Shown here piece by piece: positions 33,272 to 39,532 of a stretch of DNA of 39,532 nt (position 1 is its first letter; every line of letters begins with the position of its first letter). Source of the stretch: DASZMX01 sp035551475 (GTDB taxonomy: Bacteria > Verrucomicrobiota > Verrucomicrobiia > Limisphaerales > Palsa-1400); assembly GCA_035551475.1 (NCBI GenBank), contig DASZMX010000050.1:1-39532 (forward strand), given 5' to 3'. The position numbers were made by a program, and so were the translations under genes. Below the pieces are notes generated by a model. That model saw only the letters and a list, made by a program, of their open reading frames with translations, did no database searches and had not been told where the DNA came from.

Positions 33272-34210
33272 CTAACGCGCGTCCGACGTGCGCTTGAGGC
33301 GCGCATTTAGGAAATCGATCATTTCTTGGAACCGTACGGTGGTGGGGTGGCCCGGGCGGTCGTCATAATTTTCCGTCAACACCGCATGCGCGTCGGATGG
33401 AATATCCCAGGCCGCGTAATCCTCTTGGGAAATCGGACGGGGGATGAAGTTCGTGCCGAAGTCGCGGGTCATTTCCGCGAACTTGTCCGGCGGGGAAATT
33501 TTATCATTCTCAAATCGAAACGCGAGGATCTGGATATGGTCTTGGGCGCAGCGCTCCTCGGCGCGCGCCAGATCTGCCGGCGCCAGCCCCAGCGCCTTTT
33601 TGCGCGCCGCCGAAACCGGCAAATAGAGAATCAGCAAGGGCAGGGCGGGTTGCGACATTACGGGCGCGATGACGGCCTTTTCGCGCAGCAACGCCACCGC
33701 GAGGCTGCCGCTTAAACAATTGCCCACCACCCCAATCCCGCGCCCTCCGTGGTCCTGGCTTATTTTTTGGCAAAGCGCTCCCAGCCAGCCGGCCACCGGG
33801 CTGGTGTCATCCTTCGCGAAAAGATGCCACTGCGAATTGAACAACAGCGAAACGCAATTGCGGAAAAAAGCCGATTTGCCGGGCCTGCCGAATAACAAGG
33901 GCGCGTAAACGGTGTAGCCATTGGTGGCAAGCCTCGTCGCCAGCTCAAAACAGGCCGGGGTCAATCCTGGCAGTTCCTGCATGAGCAAAATCGCGGGCTC
34001 ATCTGGGTTCGCCTGGCGCGCCGCCGGATCGGCTCCCCGCCAATATACCGGGTAGCTTCGCCCCTCGGCGGCAAAATCAAAATGGTTTGTGCTGATGGGG
34101 CCGATGTCCAGAGCCGCAGCGCTTCCTTTGGCGAGGCAGCAGGCGCCATGCGGGCCGCTGGCGCAACCCGCCAGGCACGCCGCCGCGAAGGCCAAAACAA
34201 AGAGTTTCAT
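33272..34210 (-). CDS. Dienelactone hydrolase-like lipoprotein
   Basis: 312 residues. The lipoprotein signal MKLFVLAFAAACLAGC (lipid Cys16) is followed by an alpha/beta hydrolase of the dienelactone hydrolase type. The oxyanion region is LLMQELPGLTPACFELATRLATNGYTVYAPLLFG. The nucleophile is probably Cys165 in GVVGNCLSGSLAV, where dienelactone hydrolases use Cys rather than Ser. The Asp and His would be in RFENDKISP and RPGHPTTV. It is seven bases after the stop of the lipoprotein hydrolase upstream, so the two are one operon. The stop is two bases from the convergent SulP stop. Substrate unknown. Confidence 0.85.
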   Translation of the reverse strand: MKLFVLAFAAACLAGCASGPHGACCLAKGSAAALDIGPISTNHFDFAAEGRSYPVYWRGADPAARQANPDEPAILLMQELPGLTPACFELATRLATNGYTVYAPLLFGRPGKSAFFRNCVSLLFNSQWHLFAKDDTSPVAGWLGALCQKISQDHGGRGIGVVGNCLSGSLAVALLREKAVIAPVMSQPALPLLILYLPVSAARKKALGLAPADLARAEERCAQDHIQILAFRFENDKISPPDKFAEMTRDFGTNFIPRPISQEDYAAWDIPSDAHAVLTENYDDRPGHPTTVRFQEMIDFLNARLKRTSDAR

Positions 34211-34217
34211 CTGCGTC

Positions 34218-35528
34218 CTAGCCGCCCTGCGAAAACAAGGAGACGAATTCCGTCAGGAATCGCACGAATACCCAACTGTCAATCGCATCGTGAGAGGCGA
34301 TGATTCTTTGGTCCACCGCCACGACAAAAACCGGGTCGCGCGCGGAGCAGCCGGGGCGGCGCGTGAGCAGCGTATGCAGAAAACCGTACGTGCCGTCGTC
34401 CCCCGGAGGCGGATGCGTTTTCAACTCAGCCACGCGCTCGGCGGCGGCCCGTTGCGTCTGCAAATTGACGTTTTCGTTGGTGGATGCGGCCGCTTCCAAC
34501 GCGCGGGCGTTGAGGTTCGTCAATAATAGGGAGTGGGTGATGAACGGTTCGTAAAAGCCCAGCGCGGTGAGGTTGGCGCGGCGCTCGGCCGGGGTGTGAT
34601 ACTTGTCAAACAGTTCGCTGAGATGACGGCCAATCGGAAAAAAACAACGGTTCGGCACGTCGTTGCTCGAACTGAACACCGCCAGCGTGCAATCCTTGCC
34701 GAGGGGGAACGCCTTGCTTTCGCCTAGCTCATGCAGCGTCTGAAAGCGCGAGGCTTCAAACGCGGGATTGATCAGGATCACCAGGTCGCCGAGGCTTTTC
34801 GGGGGGCCGGCGGCGCCCGTGGCATCCGTATTCTTGACCATCCGCTCAATGAGCGCCGGGGACACCGCCGCGTAAAGCACGTCCGCCCCAAAACTGTGCC
34901 CCACCGTCACCATGCGGGTGCGGTAAACGGGGCGCCCATCCGGGGATGGCAAAAGCGCGGCATTGTCCCGGTCGCGGATTTTTTCCAATTCGGAGAGCAA
35001 TTCGATCAACCCGCCGTGCCCGACCTGCTCCGCTGAATTTTTCCGGTCCCAAAACGTGAATTCCTTCCAGGGATCATACTGCAACGACAAACCGCGCCAG
35101 CCGACATACACTCCCACCACTTGCCGCGGCTGGCGCCCGGCTTTGTGCGCGAGGAATTCCTCCATGCCGGAAATGTTGTGCAGCACGGTGTGGAACATGG
35201 CCACGTTGGAATCGCCCCCGCTGGCATTGTGCTTCCAGCCGTGAATGAAGGTCACCAGGAGGAGATGATTGGTTCCGTCCAGTTTGGAGCCGATCCAATT
35301 TGTTACCGTGTCAATTTGATGGCGCTGGTAGAGCCAGCCTTGATCATCCATCTCGACGTAGCCCACGCTGTAGTTCGGCCCTTGCTCGATGATCGCGTGC
35401 GAGCGCGCTTGCGGCACATACGGCGCGGGGCCGTCCTCGGTGCGGTATTGCTGCAGCCGCGCGCAACTCGTCAGAAAAATCAACCCCAGCGCCGCGACCG
35501 GGATCCAGGAGGCAATGCGTGTTCCCAT
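34218..35528 (-). CDS. Alpha/beta hydrolase lipoprotein
   Basis: 436 residues, with an AAAGG five bases before the ATG. The lipoprotein signal ends LIFLTSC (Cys22). The hydrolase core has LLVTFIHGWKHNAS (HG oxyanion motif) and the nucleophile elbow VGHSFGADVLYA with Ser212 at the centre of GHSFG. This is the serine-esterase pattern seen in DUF900/lipase-type proteins. A C-terminal His in a context such as RIIASHDAIDSW may complete the triad. It is probably anchored on the periplasmic face or in the outer membrane. It is the first gene of a two-gene unit with the dienelactone hydrolase-like lipoprotein and is divergent from the membrane hydrolase at 35708. Confidence 0.82.
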   Translation of the reverse strand: MGTRIASWIPVAALGLIFLTSCARLQQYRTEDGPAPYVPQARSHAIIEQGPNYSVGYVEMDDQGWLYQRHQIDTVTNWIGSKLDGTNHLLLVTFIHGWKHNASGGDSNVAMFHTVLHNISGMEEFLAHKAGRQPRQVVGVYVGWRGLSLQYDPWKEFTFWDRKNSAEQVGHGGLIELLSELEKIRDRDNAALLPSPDGRPVYRTRMVTVGHSFGADVLYAAVSPALIERMVKNTDATGAAGPPKSLGDLVILINPAFEASRFQTLHELGESKAFPLGKDCTLAVFSSSNDVPNRCFFPIGRHLSELFDKYHTPAERRANLTALGFYEPFITHSLLLTNLNARALEAAASTNENVNLQTQRAAAERVAELKTHPPPGDDGTYGFLHTLLTRRPGCSARDPVFVVAVDQRIIASHDAIDSWVFVRFLTEFVSLFSQGG

Positions 35529-35558
35529 AAAAGCCTTTCGCCGTTTTGTTGGGCCAGC

Positions 35559-35586
35559 AGCCTAGAGCGTCCCCCGCTTCTGTCAA
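35559..35586 (-). promoter_or_regulatory. Candidate promoter of the lipoprotein hydrolase operon
   Basis: Read on the minus strand, TTGACA (35586-35581), a 16-base spacer and TAGGCT (35564-35559) lie 31 bases before the ATG at 35528. The -35 is perfect, the -10 moderate (TAnnnT). Its layout mirrors the candidate promoter of the divergent gene. Confidence 0.45.
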
Positions 35587-35661
35587 GTCAAATCAGTTTT
35601 GACGCCCGTGTATCGACGATAAGTGACAGTGATTTCCTGCATGGGCTTTCCTTTAATTAGA

Positions 35662-35689
35662 TTGACAGCAGGGCGGCAGGCCGTAGAGT
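35662..35689 (+). promoter_or_regulatory. Candidate promoter of the membrane hydrolase gene
   Basis: TTGACA (35662-35667), a 16-base spacer and TAGAGT (35684-35689) lie just before the ATG at 35708. The predicted transcript would have a leader of only about 12 bases, consistent with the lack of a clear ribosome site. Confidence 0.45.
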
Positions 35690-35707
35690 CGGGCGCGGCA
35701 CGAGAGT

Positions 35708-37810
35708 ATGGCTTACTCCGATATCATCGTCACCGTTCATGGCATCGGCAAGCAGAACCGCTGTGAGACGGTCCGTTCGGCGGCCACGCGCCTGGCCTCC
35801 TCCCAAACGCTCAGCGCCGGGGGCGCATCTCATCCGGTGGCGCCGCAGCCGCTCGGTTTTTTTCATCCGCCGCTGCACAGCGACGTGGAGAATTTTGCGT
35901 TTGTGACGCTGCTGGACGATCCAGCCGCGCTCACCGGCGCGGCCCTGGACCAGATCGGTTTCGCCGAAGTGTTTTGGGCCGACATCCCGCAGGAAGTGGC
36001 GCAGGAAGGGCGCACCTTGGAGGAAACGAAGGCGTGGGCGCACACCTTGGTGGCCCGGGCTCACGCCACCTGCCTGCGGGCGCAAGCCGCCCAAAAGGCC
36101 GCCCGCGCCCAGGCGCCGCCCGGGACGCCGCCGGATTTGGAGGCGAAGATTGTCCCGCCGGATTTTGGCCTGGCGGCGGAAGTGGTGGATGAAATTGTGG
36201 ACGCAATTTATGTCCTGGAAAACTTGCTGTTCCTCGCGGGCAAGGCTGGCGTCTTCAAGTTTGATCTGCGGAAAGTGCTCGTGGAATACATCGGCGATGT
36301 GCAGTTGGTGACGGAGTTCACCTACCATCGCCTGGACGTGGTGGGGCGCTTTCACGCCGCCATGGAGAGCATTTACGCCAACGAAATTAAGGGGAAGGAT
36401 AACCCGCCAAAAATTCATATCGTCGCGCACAGCGAAGGCACGGTCGTGAGCTTTCTGGGGTTGCTGCATGCCATGGGGGAAACAACCGTCGCGCCCGTGA
36501 CCAAAGATCACCCGGCCCGGCTCGAGCCCACGCCGGGAAAAATTCCAGCCTGGCTGCCGCATGTGCATGGCTTCATGACTTTCGGCTCGCCCATCGACAA
36601 GCATCTGTTGTTGTGGCCGCGGCTCTGGACCGGCCTCAAGCCGACGAGCCCGCTCGTGCCTGCGGCGCGGATCAAGTGGCGCAATTACTATGATTATGGC
36701 GATCCCATCGGGTTCGAGCTGGACACGGCGCGTCTCTGGCTGGATTGGAAGGGATGCCGGGGGTTTGATTTCACGAAGGATCACGATTACGGCTTCTCGC
36801 GTTACCTTTTTCCCGGGGAGGCGCATAACGAATATTGGAATGACCCGGAGGTGTTTGAGCATTTTGTGAAGGACGTCGTGCGGCCCTGCGCGCCGCAGCC
36901 GAATCCTCCTCCCAAATCGCTGAAAAGCACCGCGGCGATGTGCAACCTATTGCCGTACGCGCTGAGTCTGGCCTTGGTGGCCTTGGGGGTTTTTATACTT
37001 TTCAAGGCGCTGCACCATTTCACCCATCCTTCGGACGATCCGTTTCAGCGATTTCTGTTGTACTACGAATTGGGCTTGAAACCTTCCCGTGATTTGTCCA
37101 CCCGTGGGTTGGCCGGAGCGGTGGCCGGGCTCACGCTGCTGGTGGCTGGCGCCACGCTCATGGCGCGTTTCCCCCGGCTCTCGTACCAATGGCAGTGGAA
37201 AATCCTCGGGGTCGTAATGTTTGCGGCGGGGGCCTTGGGCTACCTCGGCCTCGTGCCAGCCGCTGTGCAATTGGACATCGGGCCGGCCTGGCAGGTGATT
37301 TTGGGGGCCTTTGTGGCTGGCGCCGCCGGATGGTTGGCCTGCGCTTCGGCGGGCACCGCGGCCGAGCGGCACAAAAGGCTCATTTGGAAAGGCACGCGGC
37401 CCCTGATCGCGGTCGGCGCGTTGGCCACCGCCCTAGTGGTCTGGTTTGAAATGACCCCGTCGCCGCCGCTCACAGAATTGACGCGCGCGGAGCAAACCCT
37501 TGTGTCAAGCAACGGAACCTGGGAAACGTACCATGAATTATTGAAGCCGATGGCCTTGGAATCCTTCGAGCGCAAAGACCAGGCCAACTGGTGGGCCACC
37601 GTCAAGAAAGTTGAGCCGGCGCTGGCTTTGCATCCGCCCGCCTGGCCGGTGTGGCTGGCCGCCGCCGCCGCCATTTACCTGTGGTGGCTGGCGACGCTGA
37701 TTTTCGATCTCGCATTTATCTGGCATCGTTACGTGCGCCGGTCGGTGGTGAACCTGCGTTTGCGGGAATGGGGCGAACGGCTCGTCCGGGCCGGCGCCAC
37801 ACAGGCTTGA
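35708..37810 (+). CDS. Multi-pass membrane alpha/beta hydrolase-like protein
   Basis: 700 residues. The N-terminal half is a lipase-like alpha/beta hydrolase: IIVTVHGIGKQN at 6-17 (HG oxyanion motif) and the nucleophile elbow IHIVAHSEGTVVSFLG with Ser242. A later MTFGSPIDKHL segment is typical of lipase-type folds. The C-terminal half has about six hydrophobic helices (near 420-440, 465-485, 495-520, 525-545, 560-575 and 640-670). This predicts a cytoplasmic or membrane-surface hydrolase joined to an integral membrane domain. No signal peptide. The substrate is unknown; a lipid is a guess. It is divergent from two lipoprotein hydrolases with a mirrored promoter pair between them. Confidence 0.75.
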   Translation: MAYSDIIVTVHGIGKQNRCETVRSAATRLASSQTLSAGGASHPVAPQPLGFFHPPLHSDVENFAFVTLLDDPAALTGAALDQIGFAEVFWADIPQEVAQEGRTLEETKAWAHTLVARAHATCLRAQAAQKAARAQAPPGTPPDLEAKIVPPDFGLAAEVVDEIVDAIYVLENLLFLAGKAGVFKFDLRKVLVEYIGDVQLVTEFTYHRLDVVGRFHAAMESIYANEIKGKDNPPKIHIVAHSEGTVVSFLGLLHAMGETTVAPVTKDHPARLEPTPGKIPAWLPHVHGFMTFGSPIDKHLLLWPRLWTGLKPTSPLVPAARIKWRNYYDYGDPIGFELDTARLWLDWKGCRGFDFTKDHDYGFSRYLFPGEAHNEYWNDPEVFEHFVKDVVRPCAPQPNPPPKSLKSTAAMCNLLPYALSLALVALGVFILFKALHHFTHPSDDPFQRFLLYYELGLKPSRDLSTRGLAGAVAGLTLLVAGATLMARFPRLSYQWQWKILGVVMFAAGALGYLGLVPAAVQLDIGPAWQVILGAFVAGAAGWLACASAGTAAERHKRLIWKGTRPLIAVGALATALVVWFEMTPSPPLTELTRAEQTLVSSNGTWETYHELLKPMALESFERKDQANWWATVKKVEPALALHPPAWPVWLAAAAAIYLWWLATLIFDLAFIWHRYVRRSVVNLRLREWGERLVRAGATQA

Positions 37811-37881
37811 GCTCCATCATGGCGCGTTCGGGATTCTCCTTTACTAGACCGCGCGCCGCGGGCATTTTCGGCGCATAATTT

Positions 37882-39165
37882 ATGGCAGAGTTGGTTGGAA
37901 ATCTTTTGGTGGCGCAATCCGGCGGGCCGACCGCGGTGATTAACGCCAGTGTCGCCGGTGTCATCCAGGAAGCGCTCAAACATCCCTGCATCAAAGGGAG
38001 TTACGGCGGCATGAACGGCATCCTTGGCATCCTTAACGAGCAGTTGCTCGATTTGGGCCTCGAGACGCCGGAAACCATTCAGGCCCTGAAGCATACGCCC
38101 GCCGCCGCCCTGGGCACCTGCCGCTATAAAATCGATTTCAAGAAGAAGCCCGAACAGGCCGCCAAGGACATGGATCGCCTTTTTGAAGTCTTTCAGGCCC
38201 ACAACATCCGCTACTTTTTTTACGCGGGCGGCAACGATTCCCAGGACACCGCCGACAAGATTCATCACGAGGCTGTCAAACGCAAATTCGAGATGCGCGT
38301 CATGGGCGTCCCCAAGACCATCGACAACGATTTGCCGCACACCGATCATTGCCCCGGCTTCAGCTCCGCCGCCAAATACAACGCCTGCACCGTCATGGAA
38401 GTCGATGCCGACGTCCGCAGCATGGCCACCGACGACGGCGCCTGCTGCTGCATTGAGGTCATGGGCCGCAGCGCCGGCTGGCTGGCCGCCGCCACCGTCC
38501 TGGCCAAGCGCCATCCTGATGACGCTCCGCACATCGTTTTGCTGCCCGAGATTCCGTTCAACCACGACGCCTTCCTGGCGCGTGTCAAAGAGATTGTCAA
38601 AAAGCTGCGCTATTGCGTGGTGGTGGTGGGCGAAGGCCTGAAGAACCCTGATGGCACGGAATTCAGCGCCGACAATTCGCGCCTCGATGCCTTTGGGCAT
38701 CCGGTGCTATCTGGCGCTGCCGAGCGTCTTTCGGAATTGGTTTATGGAGAGCTGAACACCAAGAGCCGGTCCGTGAAACTCGGTTACGCCCAGCGTTGCG
38801 CCGCGCATTTTGCCAGCGCCACCGACGCCGCCGAAGCCGCCGCTTGCGGGGAAGCCGCCGTGCGCGCCGCCGTCGCCGGCAAAAGCGGTTACATGGTCAA
38901 AATCGTCCGCGAAAAATCCGCCGACTATTGCTGGAAGACCGACCTCCAGCCCTTGGGCGACATCGCCAACGTCGAACATTTCGTCCCGCGCGACTGGATC
39001 ACCGAGGACGGCTTCATGCCCAACGAAAAATTCATCAACTACGCCCGCCCCTTGATTGAAGGCAATGTGCAGGTTCCGATGAGAAACGGCCTCCCCGTCT
39101 TCGCCCGCCTCTCGAACAAAACCCTGCCCACCAAGCTCCCCGCCCGCGTCAAAGCCGCCAAGTAA
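37882..39165 (+). CDS. PPi-type 6-phosphofructokinase
   Basis: 427 residues. The phosphofructokinase fold is clear: LLVAQSGGPTAVINAS, GSYGGMNGI, YAGGNDSQDTADKI (116-120 GGNDS), GVPKTIDNDLPHTDHCPGF (144-150) and EVMGRSAGWLAA. In this family, a Lys in PKTIDND (Lys145, where ATP enzymes have Gly) and an Asp in the GGxDS loop mark pyrophosphate rather than ATP as phosphoryl donor. The loop here is GGND rather than the commoner GGDD. It interconverts fructose 6-phosphate and fructose 1,6-bisphosphate reversibly in glycolysis. Length fits the PPi-dependent subgroup. Regulation is not visible. Confidence 0.9.
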   Translation: MAELVGNLLVAQSGGPTAVINASVAGVIQEALKHPCIKGSYGGMNGILGILNEQLLDLGLETPETIQALKHTPAAALGTCRYKIDFKKKPEQAAKDMDRLFEVFQAHNIRYFFYAGGNDSQDTADKIHHEAVKRKFEMRVMGVPKTIDNDLPHTDHCPGFSSAAKYNACTVMEVDADVRSMATDDGACCCIEVMGRSAGWLAAATVLAKRHPDDAPHIVLLPEIPFNHDAFLARVKEIVKKLRYCVVVVGEGLKNPDGTEFSADNSRLDAFGHPVLSGAAERLSELVYGELNTKSRSVKLGYAQRCAAHFASATDAAEAAACGEAAVRAAVAGKSGYMVKIVREKSADYCWKTDLQPLGDIANVEHFVPRDWITEDGFMPNEKFINYARPLIEGNVQVPMRNGLPVFARLSNKTLPTKLPARVKAAK

Positions 39166-39502
39166 TCAGCGTGGTCAGAATTGCTCCCTAGGCTCGTCGC
39201 CCCCCGTTCGTGGGGTGCGCCAGCCCATCGCCGTTCCGCGCTTCCGGGCACGCGCTGTGAAAACCGCCAGCCCCGTCCCGCCCCGCCCCCACCCCAATCC
39301 AACCCGCGCGCGGAGATATGCAAGCCCCCCAAAGGTTGCCGCCGCTCTGACAGCCCATACCAATTATCTGTAATACCTATAACAGAGAATCGGTCGTGGT
39401 TCTGATTTTCATGAGTTCGTGATTTCCAGATTTTTCAGCCTGGATTCGCGGCGTTCGCAATCTTGTAAATTTCCTGGGTTTTGGACATTGTCAGGGCTGC
39501 GC
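39166..39502. other. Non-coding stretch after the phosphofructokinase gene
   Basis: The first part is GC-rich with a weak CCCC/GGGG hairpin near 39200-39217 but no T run. From about 39355 the composition becomes clearly more AT-rich, which suggests a promoter region for a gene to the right. No RNA gene or repeat was recognised. Confidence 0.5.
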
Positions 39503-39532
39503 ATGGAATCGATTCATCAATTGCTCTGGCGG
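39503..39532 (+). CDS. Possible start of a gene running off the window
   Basis: An ATG at 39503 is preceded by AGGG (39493-39496, six bases upstream) and stays open for the ten codons to the edge (MESIHQLLWR). The AT-rich stretch before it could hold a promoter. Too short to identify; it may be chance. Confidence 0.2.
   Translation, partial: MESIHQLLWR

Noticed and set aside
1..39532. tRNA, rRNA, CRISPR arrays and insertion sequences
   Set aside because: Intergenic stretches are short; no cloverleaf, regularly spaced repeats, transposase motifs or terminal inverted repeats were seen by eye. A tRNAscan or covariance-model run would be decisive.

Overview
The window reads as GC-rich chromosomal DNA of a Gram-negative bacterium, most likely a verrucomicrobium (Pedosphaera/Limisphaera-like). 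This is inference from gene content. There are several GFSLVEL/GFTLIELL pseudopilins with the H-x9-DG-type C-terminal signature. Secreted proteins end in an aromatic FYRV-type tail. The BamD-like protein begins RPGEGW, the cbb3 oxidase is a fused CcoNO, and Shine-Dalgarno signals are often weak. LptE- and BamD-like genes indicate an outer membrane. No rRNA, tRNA, CRISPR array or insertion sequence was recognised.

Layout. 1-1720: a truncated PIN-domain toxin, an HNH endonuclease and a small unknown gene. 1835-4772: a large membrane/coiled-coil protein converging on a two-gene unit (membrane-anchored unknown plus zinc-ribbon tail-anchored protein). 4850-10249 (minus strand): dsbD, a pseudopilin, a NERD nuclease-like gene and a second copy of the pseudopilin. 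The second copy carries a relic of the dsbD 3' end, which marks the duplication. 10359-12119: an arylsulfate sulfotransferase-like secreted protein. 12126-16462 (minus): a tightly packed unit pilT, pseudo-receiver, tlyA, nadK, lacI-type regulator. 16545-22168 (minus): a cbb3 oxidase operon ccoI-ccoS-ccoNO-ccoQ-ccoP with ATGA start/stop overlaps. 22264-25512 (minus): a secreted protein, a pseudopilin, bamD-like and lptE-like genes, closed by a clear terminator. 25573-26943: a stand-alone HHxxxDG acyltransferase-like protein.

27029-28795 is the PolX family repair polymerase, converging on a receiver-kinase-receiver hybrid (28802-30364). Next comes an unusual HTH-receiver fusion (30529-31230), then a structured divergent spacer and a SulP anion transporter (31476-33269). 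33272-37810 holds three alpha/beta hydrolases: two lipoproteins in one operon and one divergent multi-pass membrane protein, driven by a pair of look-alike promoters. 37882-39165 encodes a PPi-type phosphofructokinase. The last 367 bases hold no certain gene.

Functionally the window combines housekeeping (NAD kinase, rRNA methylation, glycolysis, repair), high-affinity respiration with its copper supply, periplasmic thiol chemistry, envelope biogenesis and type IV pilus-type functions. The less ordinary parts are the duplicated pseudopilin/NERD locus, the HTH-receiver fusion with its structured spacer, the pseudo-receiver co-transcribed with pilT, and the hydrolase trio.
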